A stretch of 64,000 nucleotides of DNA, taken from assembly GCA_020698575.1 (NCBI GenBank), contig CM036255.1, forward strand, positions 630,001-694,000. Reading direction: 5' to 3'. The notes beneath the pieces are model-generated. The model was given only the letters and a program-made list of their open reading frames with translations. It made no database searches and was not told the DNA's origin. Below, one piece after another: positions 1 through 12,336 of this stretch. A program made the translations under genes and the position numbers. Every line of letters starts with the position of its first letter. Position 1 is the stretch's first letter. This DNA comes from Bostrychus sinensis (Eukaryota > Chordata > Actinopteri > Gobiiformes > Eleotridae).

Positions 1-1040
1 TTCTGCTGTGTTTTGTAAATTACTGTATCTAACCTTGCTTGTTCTGCTATAAAACTAAAATTGCTTTTCGTGTAAAAGCACATTTTAGGGCAGAGCAGGG
101 AATACCATGACTCTGGTGACATGGTATTGTGATACAACTCTGATAACAAGAATAAAGGAATGAGGCAGCCCTTGGATCTGCTGAGCTCTAGACAATGTAT
201 TATTAAGATATGAGCGTAATGGCTTGGACGAGAATTGCAGTTGAACATATACAGAGGTTAGCTTTGGGGATGTCGTGAGCCCAGGCCTGCTGCAGCCCCT
301 CAGCGGCCTATACAATGAACCAGCCGGGGAGATGTCGCGGGCTCCATCTCACTGCAGCTCCCGGGGGGCTTGTTGCTGAAGGGTGGTCAACTCTACCTAT
401 AAGGCCTATCGTGGGGAATATCGTGGCCCATGGGTCAGCTGCAGCCCTCCGATGACCTTCCTTCCCGTTGAGGGAGCTATCTGTGGGGATGCAGTGGCTG
501 ATGGGTCGCTGTGGCCCCTGATGGCCTCCTTTGCCTCCTCCACTCCAGGTAGGGACCTGGGCCTGTTCCTATTCGATAGATGCGCGACCTGATATACTAT
601 GGATGACGGGTGGGGTAAAGAACTGGGCCCCAGATGATGAGCATCTATAAACTCTCGAAAGATTGTCGCAGATGGATTCATGTTTTATAATGGTAGTCTG
701 CACCCATGGTGCCAAAGGGTCTCCGGAGATACGGGCCATGGGCATCATCCTTATCTAAGCCTCTTAGGTGTCCGGAGGCCCCCCTGCCAAAACCAGCCAG
801 GATTGGTATAAGATGCCAGCCGCCCTGGTGTAAGCTTTGGTTATGCGTAATACATGACGATGATATATGGATACCAAAAAGGGGGACTTTCGCCCAGCCT
901 CTGAATATCATAGTGAAGAAATTCAATGTAGAGCGGGTAACGGCGGACGTACCTATGACTCTCTTTAAATAGCCAAATGCCTTGTCATTTAATTAGTGAT
1001 GCGCATGAATGGATGAACGAGATTCCCACTGTCCCTATCT
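1..1040. other. No recognised gene; GC-rich block
   Basis: AT-rich sequence, then a GC-rich block at about 240-960 with only short open frames on both strands. None has a domain I can name. It may be old transposon DNA, since a decayed LINE follows directly, but I see no diagnostic motif. Confidence 0.4.
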
Positions 1041-1044
1041 GCCC

Positions 1045-1440
1045 CTGAATGTAGTCAAGGCCAAGGACATTGTCATTGAAGAGTGGCCGCAGTCATAATG
1101 CCACCACAATCAAAGCGTGGAGCAAGTCATATAAATACATTGGAACAGTAGTAGACTCTGGGTTGACCTTTGAAGCCACTTGTGAGGCGGTGTGTAAGAA
1201 GGGACACCAGCACCTGTCTCAGAAAACTGTTTTTTAATGTTGATCAACCTCTAATGTCTTTGTTTTGTCGTGCTTTTATTGAGTCCATTTTATAATTTTC
1301 TTTGATTTCTTGGTTTCAGTCCCTGACAGTCAAAAATAAGAACTCTCTAAACCTGATAGTGAAATGGGAAAGCAAGCTGATTGGCCAGCTACAGCTGAGC
1401 CCAGATTCACTATGCATGAGGCAGCTGCAGTGGCTAGGCT
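1045..1440 (+). mobile_element. Decayed LINE, 3' end of reverse transcriptase ORF
   Basis: The conceptual translation reads in pieces as the post-RT part of a jockey/L2-like fish LINE: a SYKYIGTVVDSGLTFEATCE-like stretch near 1125-1190, then CKKGHQ, then FIESI...SWFQSLTVKNKNSLN near 1277-1360. Stops and frame changes interrupt it, so it is a fossil. It is cut at both ends. The clade assignment is from motif memory. Confidence 0.6.
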
Positions 1441-1754
1441 CTAGTGTCAGCCAGGACTAGTCCCATCTTTTAAACCGCCTGTTCCAGCTCATGCCATCCA
1501 GTCAGAGATTCTTTGTTTCAAAATGCAGAACAGAGAGATATACTAGTTTTGCTCCTGCAGCAATAACTCTTTAAACAAGAATGTGCGTCACTAAAGATGA
1601 TTAACACTAAGCATTTTAAACACTTGTTTTTACATGTTTTTATCGATATTACATTTATTTGTTGTGTGTATGAGTGGTGATGATGGGATGCCTTTTCTCT
1701 TGAACTGCAAATCTAATTTACCTACGAGTACGAATAAAGAAACCTGAATTTGAA

Positions 1755-1965
1755 CCTTCCCAGGAAGGCTGAGGAGAAGGGGGACCCTACAGTATAACAC
1801 CCTGGTCTGCCAGTCCAGAGGTACTGTCCCCGAAAGCCATGCAATATTGCAGAGACAGCCCAACAACTTTCATAGACTTGAGGTACTCCAGACTAAGGTG
1901 TCCATTCCCAGTGCCCTGACTGAGGAGCTTTTTGACCAACTCAGAACTCTGTGAACTCAGAACAC
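1755..1965 (-). mobile_element. RTE/Rex3-like LINE fragment
   Basis: On the minus strand the fragment encodes LCNIAWLSGTVPLDWQT and an upstream EYLKSMKVVGLS-like piece. These are the same words found in the larger copies at 36416-38880 and 58850-60030. Only about 200 bp remain and the frame is broken. Confidence 0.6.
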
Positions 1966-2324
1966 TGCGCTGCAGCGACATATTTATGGTGGATGGAAAA
2001 AAACAGTGGTCACCGAACATTTAACATTTACTGGAAATAAGTAACTGTTCATTTTGTTTTGTGATTTGAATTTAATCCTGCGCTATAAGGTCACACAGGT
2101 ATGTGAACTGAGGTGGACAAAAAACAAGGATAAATTCACATAACTTTTATTTATACAATCAATAAGTATAAAATACTTTATTTTAATTGACTATACGCAC
2201 CCACACTCATTTACACCAACATACACACAAAATAAAAGAAATTCACGGTCTAGGATCAGCACCTTGTGCACAAATTGTCATTCTCTTTTGAGAGCAGTAG
2301 CGGGGATTTAAATACCTGGTTTAT

Positions 2325-5300
2325 TGTTTATTGTTATTGATCCCCATTAGTCCTTACCACAGTAAAGACTACTCTTCCTGGGGTCCATACTCACAAACAT
2401 TACATGCATACAATACATACATAAATTAATACAAAGACATTATAGAATACAATTTAGTTCGGTATCTTTACATAGAGGTCTCTACAATATCCTGTACGTT
2501 AAAAATAAAAGTAAATATTTCATAATACAAGATAGATGTTTGCACTACACATATAAATATAAGTAGAGTTTAGAAATGTATTTCACCGTTGAGAACAGAC
2601 TTTTTCAGCTCCTTTTTAAAACAAGACTTAGTAGGGCAATTAAGGAAAAGGGGAGCCTGTTCCAAAACATTATTGCTCTGTACATGACAGTTCACTTTAG
2701 AGCTTTAGTCCTGGGCAGGGGTGAAGTAAAATGGCACTGTGAAGCATGTCTGGTATTAAAACCATGTCGATCACTAATTAACAGTAGCTGCGAGAACAGA
2801 CCTGAGGTTTTTTTTTTAAATATAGACATTTTTGCAAAAGAGAATAAGGCTACATGCCAATCTATCCCCCGCTTTTAACCATGATAGCCTCTCATGCATA
2901 ACACTTACACTGGTTCTAAACAGACAGCCCAATGCAAGTTGAGCTGCTCTATTCTGGACTAGTTGCAATTTGACCAAATAATAGAGTAATAGTCCAGATG
3001 TGAAAGGGCTAGAGACTATAAAACCAGTTTAATTGTTGAGGTAGTAAAGAAATGTGAATATCTTCTTATATTTGAGGTGGCTCTACTCATTTTCATGACT
3101 ACATTTTTTATATGAGAAGACCAGGATACTCTGGAATCAATAGTAACTTCCAACAGTTTGGCTTCATTCACCTGTTCAATAGAGGCACCATGCAATGAGA
3201 GTCCTAACTTGTGGACAGATTTCAAAGTGAATCTAGAGCCCAAGACCATACATTTAGTTTTTAAGGCATTGACTTTTAACTTATTTTCTGTGGCCCAATT
3301 AGAAATCTCATTCAGCTCTTGTTGAAGCATACAATTCAATAAATCACTGTTCTCTGCTGATACATAGAGAGTTGCATCATCTGCATAAGTAATTATCTGT
3401 GCATTGTTAAGAACATATGAAACCTCATTTACAAATATACTGTACCTTGAGGAATACCACATAAGAGCATGTTTATATTAGAAAATGAGCCATTGAAGAA
3501 GACACATTGCAGTCTATTGCTTAAATAACTCTTCATTAAATTTGCTGCAGACTTTTTGAAGCCATAAGCAGACTGCTTAACAACAACTCATGGTCAATTA
3601 CATCAAATGCAACACTAAAATCAAGATACACCACCCCCACCATACATTTTTTGTCGATCTGCAGTGGCTGTGGAATAGCCTGCCTTATAAGCATGCTGAC
3701 AATCTGAGTAAAGATGGTTACCTGTAAAATAATTCTGTATTTGCTTAAACATGACCTTTTCTTATAATTTACTTAAAATAGGCAAAATACTAATAGGTCT
3801 GCTATTTTGGCCAGACAGTTGCTCCCTGAAATTTTTTACTAATGGTACAACTTTAGCGACCTTCCAGGAATGTGGAAAAATGCCATCACCAAGACATAAA
3901 TTAAATATATGACATAGCCTTAGCAATGTATTTCACTGAAAGTTTGAGAAGCTTTCCGTCCAGATTGTCAAGCCCAAAAGCAGTGTCACTTTTAATAGAA
4001 AAAATAAGCTCTTCCATATCCTTTACTGATATAGGCTCAAATTCAAACCAACAATTCTTATTAAACATAATTTGCGTTTTGATAATTGAAATAGACAAAT
4101 CACTCTTAGAAAGTGGGATTTCATTTTTTATTGCTTCTATTTTATTCAAATAAAAATTGTTGAAATAATTGGCAATGTTATGAGGTTTTGTTAAAAATTC
4201 TCCATTCACTTCTATAAATGCTGGCATTGAGCATGTTTTCTTCTTATACATCACTTCATTTAAAATTCTCCATAATCTTTTAGTATCACAACTATACTCT
4301 TCAACTTTACTTTGGTAATATTGTTTTTTCTTTTGTCTATTTAGTCTTGTTACCCTATTCCTTAATGACTTGTAGGCTTGCCAGTCTACTGGACTGCCTG
4401 AAGTACTGGCTGTCTTTTTGAGCCTATCTCTCTCCCTCATATGATTTCTGAGTTCATTGGAGCTTTTGTGGCTCTAACCAAGAGCTTCTTGAATGGAGCA
4501 TGTTTATCGCATACAGCAGTAAAAAGATTCATAAAAGTGACTAATGCTTTCTCCATATTCACTTCTACCAAAACTGAGTCCCAATTTATATTGTCTATAT
4601 CAATGATAAAGTCTTGTACACAAAATGATTTATAAATTATTTTGAATATTATCCGGGTAAAGGATAATATTTCTTTTTAAAGCTACAGCAATAATATTGT
4701 GGTCACTGAAGCCCACCGGTACTGAAACTACTTAAGTACATTTATCAACACAGTTGGTATAGAGGTGGTCAATGGATGTAGAAGTAACTGATCCATCACA
4801 ATTCATACTGATTCTTGTTGGAACATTTATAATTTGGTCTAAACTGCAAATATTAGCAATATCAATCAGTTTCTTTTTCATTTAGCATTGCTTGGATAAC
4901 CAGTCTATATTCATATCACCAAGAAGAAATACATCATTACCCGTATCAGTTGCTTGCTGTAACATTGTACAAATATTAACTCAATACTGGAACTAGGAGG
5001 TCTATAGCAACAACATACCAATATTGGCTTAAGATGATGAATGTGCACTTGAAGCCACTGTAATCACACTAAGATCTTTTCTTAACTTAACTGAAATATG
5101 GTCCTGGATATAGACAGCAACTCCACCTCCATATCTATCCCTATCCAGTCTGTAAATATTATATCCCTGTATATAAACAGCAGAATTTTCAATTGTATCA
5201 TCCAATTGTGTCTCAGTAAGTGCTAATATGTGAATTATGTTATCAGTTAATATAGAAGAGAGCTCATCTGTTTTGTCTTTTAAACTACAAACATTTAAGC

Positions 5301-5600
5301 GTGCAAGTTTAAGTCCTTTTGAGGGTAAATTTAAATACATTCGATAGGACAGACAAAGGTTAAAAACAGAAAAAAACTTTAATCTCAGGTACTTCTTTTG
5401 GGGTAGATGAAGTAGGCACAATATTCCACTTTTGATTTATTTGCTCCCTGGGAGGGTGTGTCACCAGCCGATCATATATAAAATGAGCAATATCCCCCCT
5501 TTCACGTGCCTCTTTTAATTTAGTTAAAAGTTCTCTTCTCTTCTGCCGTACAGCATCTGAAAAGTCCTCGTGAATATACCCCGGTTGACATTAAGGTGCG
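2325..5600 (-). mobile_element. Decayed EN-RT LINE (CR1/L2/Rex1-like)
   Basis: A long non-LTR retrotransposon on the minus strand, read from high to low coordinates. An APE-type endonuclease start (LNVCSLKDKTDELSS, then ALTETQLDD, then YGGGVAVYIQ) lies at about 5420-5040. A linker and fingers region with SLRNRVTRLNRQKKKQYY lies at 4440-3901. A reverse transcriptase core with the catalytic box YADD lies near 3385, followed by the thumb region. The 3' end near 2325 carries a CAATAA-type tail. Frames are interrupted between the blocks, so it cannot encode one protein. Clade placement is inferred from motif style; a library search would settle it. Confidence 0.75.
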
Positions 5601-6330
5601 TTAATTAATGCCAAAGGCTTTACCTTAGCGCCCCAGCTAAATACAGTCAATAAATTCACCGGAGCAGTCCGTGGGAGTGGAGAAGTGTCCCGAAGCTCAA
5701 TGGGAACGTCCTCAAACAACTTGAACCCAACTCCGCAACTTGGAAAGAGTGAAGGGGAAAGACCGCAGAATGGGACCTCAGGCGAAGATGCAGGTGAAGG
5801 GGAGTAGCACTATTCATGGCACATCATGAAGTCATCAGACACCAAAATACACAACAAGTGAGAGGTCCAGCAGCCACGTCAAGCCTCACGGAGCTGCCAG
5901 GCAGCTAAAAACAATAGCCTGTTAGGACTATGTGAAATGAATGATTAACTAAATGATCCATAGCTTACCAGAGAGATACAAAATGCCTGGTTTACATTGG
6001 CATCAACACAGGCAGGGAGAATCTGGCTCAGTTCTTTGGAGGCTCATTCAATAGCATGCTAAGGAAAACAACAATAAAGTGACTCCCATGCCATATCAAT
6101 GAATGAAAGAAATCATTCTACAACTCACTGGTAATGTAATGCCGCATGTTTTAATCACTGGGCTTTACACCTAGTACAGAGCAAAACAGTTCTCCTGCTG
6201 CTCTGCTACCTGAAGCAGTATGTAAAACGTGTGACATCAGAGGCAACAAAGAGTCAGAACAGGTGAGTGATTGGCCAACCAGCGATTGGCCAACCAGTGT
6301 ACCACCACACCATTAAATGCTTTAAGTATG
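5601..6330. other. No recognised gene
   Basis: Possibly the 5' untranslated part of the preceding LINE up to about 5920, then unique-looking sequence. A short tandem duplication containing GATTGGCCAACCAG sits at 6269-6297. No open frame of note. Confidence 0.4.
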
Positions 6331-6361
6331 ATTTTATTTATTTATTTATTTATTTGTTTGT
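6331..6361. repeat. (ATTT)n microsatellite
   Basis: Consecutive ATTT/TTTA tetranucleotides, ending in a variant TTTG unit. Confidence 0.85.
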
Positions 6362-6769
6362 AAAAAATGAGGTTGAATCAGTTTAAAAATGGCTGCAGTC
6401 CCTGAGCCCATACGTAGGGAAAATAAAACATTAAAAATACATAGGCAAAAGTAGATACATAGGCGAAAATAGATACTTTAGACTGTTCTTTATAAACAGT
6501 TTATGTTTAGTGATCTTTATCTATTATACAGAGTCCCTGCTGGGGAACATCTGACCCTCTGTAGACGTTGGTTTTAAGTGTTTTAACTTAAATTTCCAGT
6601 GCAAGGCTGGTGGTACCTTTTTAAGCTAAACACTCTTAATCCTTGTCTTTTTTCAATTTATGTACTACAACATGTAACAATGATATTAGATAGATTGATG
6701 ACACATGATTTTAAATATTATAAAGATGGAGTGTGTTATGATAATTAAAGAAAAATCATCAGTTCTAAA

Positions 6770-7435
6770 ACTCAATACAGGAGTGCTGTAGGCCAGGATC
6801 CATTCTTGGGTCTTTGCTCTTTAGTATGTAGGCTACATAAATGATATGCCAGAGTCGTGCCCAACAGCAGGATGCTAAATGTATGCAGATGATGCAGTGG
6901 TTTATGTACGTGGAAGGTCTGTGCTGGCACTTTCTGTTGAACTGTCTTAACATCTACAAACTATGGCATGGTTTCAAAATGTAGGCCAGTCACTATGTCT
7001 GTTTACTTTTACTCCAGGACCAAGCCCATAACTGAAGAATTAAACTAACAGAGCAATGGCCAACTAAATTGAGCAGGTCTCAGAAATTAAGTATCCTGAC
7101 CTTCTACTAGCCCCAACACTCAAATTTGACCCACCACATCAAAAACGTGTCCAGAGTAACCAGAGTGAATCTACACATTCAGACTGATCATAGGTGATCT
7201 ACCGAAACATACTTGTCCCAAATAAACGTGAATAGATTAAAGATAGTATGTATTACAATCACATTTTATAATTTAATTACCAGTTTTCTCCAACAGATTC
7301 GACCAACAAGTTTAGAGTTTTTGCATCATGTGTTCAGGCCTGGAGAGCTCAAGCTGAGCCATCTCTCTGTGGGAAGTGAGCCACTCCCTCACAGACTTGT
7401 GTTGGTCCCCAGCGACATGTACTGTATGCTACACT
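6770..7435 (+). mobile_element. Decayed LINE reverse transcriptase fragment
   Basis: Plus-strand translation gives YINDMPESCPTAGC followed by MYADDAVVYV near 6838-6910. This is an RT catalytic box of the fish jockey/L2 type. Thumb-like remnants with many stops follow to about 7435. Confidence 0.6.
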
Positions 7436-7444
7436 GACTGACCC

Positions 7445-7570
7445 CAAAAAAGTTGCCACAAAAAAAATGCTACACGCTCTAATATTTAGTTGGAACAGCT
7501 TTAGCTTTGATTACAGCACGTATTCGCTGTGGCATTGTTTCAATAAGCTTTCTGCAATGTCAAACCTGGG
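7445..7570 (-). mobile_element. Tc1-like transposase C-terminal remnant
   Basis: Minus-strand reading resembles the end of Tc1 transposases: a KLIETMPQRIRAVIKAK-like string, with substitutions, beside a terminal repeat-like GTGGCAACTTTTTTGGGG. Only the end of the element is present. Confidence 0.45.
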
Positions 7571-8434
7571 GAAGGAGAAACCTTTTTTGGGGGGAGGGGA
7601 TTTTGGGGGACCTTTGTGGGTGGTGGGCAACACCACATTTTAGCTTAAAAATGATCAAAACTCAAACTTGCTAAATAAGCTTGTAAAAGTATCACACGCT
7701 GAAGTCCTGGCGTTTCCAAAAAGGCTAAAGTGCAGTGGGTGATTCCGGCTAATGCAAGGCAGTGAAGGATCCACTGATGTATCCTTGGTGAATTAGCCAC
7801 ATGATAGCCAAACAGAGGACACCTGCCTGGGAAGGACATGAACATTTGAACACATCTTGGGCGACAGATGATTACGTGGATGCCTTCCTGTGATGTAATC
7901 AACACTGTAAAAAAAAAATCCTAATTTTACAGTAAAAATGTAATTTTTTTTAAGGAAGTTTCACTTTTTTTTTTAGTTTACAGTAAAAAACTTTAAATTT
8001 ACACACAAAAAATAAAATAAAATGTTGGCTGAACAATTATCATGCCACCCGTTTACCCTATGAAATTATCATTAAACTTAAATGTCTTATTAATGTCATA
8101 TCAACAGAAACTGTACATGTACACTGAACATGTTTTTAATCTATTGGATCAAAAAGCTCTCTTAGTGTTACCTAAACTAACTACTATTCAATTTACTGTA
8201 CAACAGCTGACCATTTCCAGGTAAAATAAATTAATTTTGTTGTATGAACAACTATTCAGTTTGTGAGGACTGCAAGCTTTAGTCTTATTGAATGAACAAG
8301 AAATATTCTTTGTATATTTAATACTGGTGTTTCAAATAATGTTGGTTCAGAAAAAAAAAATCAAGACTTTTAAATGGCATTTTATTGAAATCTCTGTTTT
8401 CAGCTTAAAAAAAAAATGTCAAAAAATGTTTCAC
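7571..8434. other. AT-rich non-coding DNA, possible MITE end
   Basis: A G/C-biased stretch at 7575-7625, an 86-codon minus-strand frame (7645-7905) that I do not recognise, and an ACTGTAAAA/TTTTACAGT-rich block at 7907-8000 that resembles a common fish MITE end. No gene is supported. Confidence 0.35.
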
Positions 8435-8442
8435 CTTAACAG

Positions 8443-9558
8443 TAGAGGTGGGGGATATTGACAAAAATCACTTTTCATATTTAATATAATATCACTTTAA
8501 TATCACTTTTTTTTTTTTTTTAAATAAGACAAAATATGCTATTCAGATGTTCCACTTCCATAAATCAGTTTGTTAGGGAAGGGAATAAATCTGTGAGGTC
8601 TCCTGTAGTCAATAATGTACCAGATCTGCCCGTACTGTAACACTGGCAGTGAAACGCCATGATTTCAACTCGTGTTGCTCAAAAAGAGCATTGACAGTAA
8701 AATAAAGCAAAAAAGATGCATAAACTCAACTTTTAGCAAATTGTTTAAATGCACACCAACACTCTTTTTAGCTTTGGTTGGATATTCAAATTTTGCATAT
8801 CCCTAAAATAACAGTTTCGATATTACCGTATTTTCCGGACTATAAGTCGCACTTTTTTCATACTCTGGCTAGGGGTGCGACGTATACACAGATGCAACTT
8901 ATATATTAAAATATTTCACGTGTTTGTTACTTTCACACTGACAGCCGCGACTTTAGGCTTGTGTGCCACTGACAATTTAAAATGTAAACATTACCGGTAA
9001 CAACTTAGGCTATAAAGACAACTGAGAAAGACCGGAATAATTGGAAATGGAACTGATGCTGAGTCTGACGACAGCCACGCAGAGGAGGAAGCGGCGCGTT
9101 GTCTACCTCCGGAGTTGGCGGAGTTGTTCAGAAGCGACACCGAGGATGAAGAATTTAAAGGATTTAGCGATTAGGAGTGAGATGGTGAGTTTGGTGAACT
9201 TGTTATATTATGTTCTTTATGCTATAGTTATGTGAATAACTGTTAATATATTACGTTATAACACACAAGACACATATTCAATTCGTTGTTTATGCTTCAT
9301 GTAGCTGAATAACCATCAGTGTGTTACGTTAGCAAACCGCACATCTATTCAGCTGTTGTTCTCTATTCTATTATTACTATAACTTGCCTTTCAAGATGAA
9401 ATGTCTGTTCTTGGTGTCGGATTTTGTAAAATAAATTTCCCCCAAAAAATGTGACTGCGACTTATATACGTTTTTTTCTTCATTATGCATTTTTTGGCTT
9501 GTGCAACGTATAGTCCGGAAAATACGATACCTAGTGGACAATACATTTCCCACCTCTA
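8443..9558. mobile_element. hAT-like non-autonomous element, outer
   Basis: The ends are inverted: TAGAGGTGGG at 8443 and CCCACCTCTA ending at 9558. The flanks CTTAACAG (8435-8442) and ATTAACAT (9559-9566) match at 6 of 8 bases, as expected for an aged 8-bp hAT target-site duplication. It has no transposase of its own and is split by the pogo-like element inside it. Confidence 0.6.
8826..9527. mobile_element. pogo-like element nested in the hAT MITE
   Basis: The termini are inverted: CCGTATTTTCCGGACTATA at the left and its complement with one mismatch at the right, flanked by TA on both sides (8824-8825 and 9528-9529). Between them, plus-strand frames around 9050-9180 give an acidic peptide (AESDDSHAEEEAA ... 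ELFRSDTEDEEF), resembling the acidic C-terminal tail of pogo-type transposases. The catalytic domain is missing, so this is a deletion derivative. Superfamily assignment rests on the TA duplication and the acidic tail. Confidence 0.65.
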
Positions 9559-9749
9559 ATTAACATTGCAAAATTACGCAATTATCAAAAAGCTCCAACT
9601 CAAAAAAATTTAAATTAAAACGTGTAATTTTTAAATAAAGTGCAATTTGAAGAATTAAAGATATTTCTCAACTTACATAAACAAACATCTCTAAAATGTT
9701 AAGAACTGTTTGTTATTCAAATAGCTCAACAAATACAAAACTATTAATT

Positions 9750-10985
9750 TTAGTTGTGGTGGGTATTGCAGATTTACACAATAGATTAGTCCAAAGAGGA
9801 GGGCACAAGCCAAAGCAGGGTTACCCAGATCGTTGCGGACCTCCACACCTTCAACGATTACCCCGATGTCCTCATGCTCTTCCAGCTCTGCACCCTCTTT
9901 GACGATGACGTAGACTCCAATTGTTGTGTGGGCCATTGAAAATTGTCCATTGAACATCAGAGTTCTGGGGAAATAGAAAACAATTACCATATAAGGCAAG
10001 ACTGCAATTTTATTATAAGACAGAAATTAAGAAATTCTACTATCTAAAAACATTGTATAATGCATATTACAACTTGTCGCAAAATAACTCAAAAATATGC
10101 CTACAGTTCTGTAGGAGAAGGCTATAGAAATAATTGGGAGAATGCTACACACAAATTAAAATGAGTTCATTACAGAATGTGTTTGTATCCCTAGTAAATA
10201 AGAAAATTGAATTGTATCCTTTCATCTCACTTAAAAACTATAATTAAACAATCTTTATAATTTTAGCTCTGAATCAGGGCTACAGCGAACAATTTAGCAA
10301 TTGCAAAATATAAAATTTACTCTATAAACCAAGTTCTGTACAGAATTTTGTCTGATGAATTAAATTTAATAAAACAAAATAGACAAAAATAAATGCATTA
10401 AAGTTAAAATCAGTATGACAAAACTCACCAGAGATTCCTTGATGAGATTTTCATAATCCTCATTGAGATAGTTGGCCACCTTATAACGCATGATTGCCAT
10501 GTGTGTATTGTGTCATTCTAAAAATAAAAAAAATAAAATAAAAAGTGTTACGACTTGGGTACACAGATTTTTGTATGAAAAGTAGTTTTTAGTTTAGTAG
10601 TTTTTACACACCTTTGCCAGAGCCATTTGCTGTTTAATTATTCTTCTGCATGTCCCATTCTTTTTTTCTACAGATGTCCATGAAGCATGGAAAGTACAGA
10701 TCGAGTTGAGCAAAGAAAACTTGAAGTAATGGTTGTGTAGAAATTCTGAAGAATTCTTTGTCAATCTGAAATAAACATTTAAGAACAAGAAAATGGGTCA
10801 TTAGAGGAAAAGTGTTTTGACAATAGTGCAGACAACAAAATCACAACATACCTCCTTGGGAGTATGCATTGCATAATTGACATTTTTACGTAGTATCTAT
10901 GGTTTGTATAAAAAAAAAATAAAAAAAAACGTACCTCAATAATGGAGCATGAGGCAAAACACGAGGAGTGATTCAACAGGCATAA
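9750..10985 (-). pseudogene. Decayed multi-exon gene of a fish gene family
   Basis: Four exon-like pieces with GT-AG borders lie in order on the minus strand: about 10985-10935, 10765-10612 (donor after GCAAAG), 10517-10429 (acceptor TTTTTAG, donor CTG/GTGAG) and 9964-9750 (acceptor CCCCAG). The translations include FFAQLDLYF, VANYLNEDYENLIKESL and LGNPALACALLFGLIYCVN. I associate this order with a multi-copy fish family of unknown function. An in-frame TAA in the second piece, a TGA in the third, a reading-frame mismatch between the third and fourth and the missing tail all indicate a dead copy. Family identity is recalled, not searched. Confidence 0.45.
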
Positions 10986-12336
10986 TCTAGGTTAAAAAGA
11001 AAAAAAAAAAGGATTTTTTTTCGATTTTGAAATTTAAAGTCAAATAATTTAGTTACAGTAAATACGCATATCCAATTTATATCACACCAACTGAATTTTA
11101 CACGCACAAAGTATTCATTTTTATGACTGGGACTTTAAAGTTAATTATGATTATTTAATTACAGAGAAATTAAAGCATAAAAAAATTTAATAAAGCATTT
11201 TATTGCACTTGTCTATAGCAATGTGGTACTTTTCTCAGTGATCTAGTTTCTGGCTCACAATAACCAGGGCTGGACATGCACACAGGCCAAAACGCCAAAT
11301 GTGAGTGTATTTCAGTTTTGAACAGTTGGATATGCATGTGCCTATACAAGTGGACAACAGGTATCAGCAGGGTTTAGACCAAGACCCCCCCCCGCACGGC
11401 ATCACTCATTTGCTTTTACTTTTAAATGCGCTTCTTTATGGCACTGCCTTGGCACTGCAAGTAGTTCAATACACAGTGTGAGCATAAACGCAGTAAATCT
11501 GTGTAGCCAGTGCAGTTTTGGAAGAAGCCAAACGAGGTAACAAACAGTTGAGTTGGGATAGAACTGGGGGCTGAATGTAAGATAATTAAAAATACCTATT
11601 TTCTAATAATTAGGACTTTGACATTGGCTATGTTATCAGGCTATATACGCTGCCTCTGATTCTGTTCCACTCATCTGCTCTTGTGAATCTCCAGTTGTGT
11701 ACTGCAACACATCCAGTCATCAAACAGGCAGGAGTTCGCTGTGCTATAGGTTTTCAGGAAGGATATAGCCTGCAAAATTAGGGTTTAAAGAACATTGGTG
11801 TCAAAGCTTCAGTGTGGTCTAAATATGCTCCCCATGTTGTTTGTTATTGAGTATCATGTAATTTAACTTGCTGTGTGCTTTATATCTGCTGAAATAAAGT
11901 GCGCCGGGTTTAGTTAATTGACACAACAATATCCCGCCTCCGCTCTCAGTGATTAGTTAAATTTTTAACACACAAATGCTAAAACCCTTGTTTGAAGGAT
12001 AAAACTGCGTTAGTCCATAGCAGCGTTAGTTCAGTGATTTTATTTTGCGATGTGTAAGACATAAATGTTTTTTGAAGCTGCCCTTGTCTGGCTGCTCGCT
12101 TACAAGCTGTGACCGGAAGTGGATCATTCCATTTAGCCGAATGCAGAAGTAATTAGCGCATAATCCGTATTGTCACTGGGCCGGCTAAGGATGACGAGCA
12201 AATTGTCTGGCCAATCAGAGCTCGAGTAGCTCTGACCAATCACAGAGCTCGTTACATCGCTTTGCTCTTTATTTTATTTAACTTTAGCCTGGAGGACCAG
12301 GAATGCCACGGAAAAGCTAAAAGGAGAAGCTAATAC
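10986..12336. other. Non-coding; twin CCAAT boxes at 12200-12245
   Basis: No open frame. At 12200-12245 two CCAAT motifs (GCCAATCAGAGCTC and ACCAATCACAGAGCTC) flank a short inverted repeat. This could be the old promoter of the decayed gene at 9750-10985, which reads away from it, but no transcript start can be seen. Confidence 0.35.

Noticed and set aside
678..972. Overlapping 82- and 88-codon frames on both strands
   Set aside because: No recognisable domain, no splice context, and GC-rich DNA lacks stops by chance.
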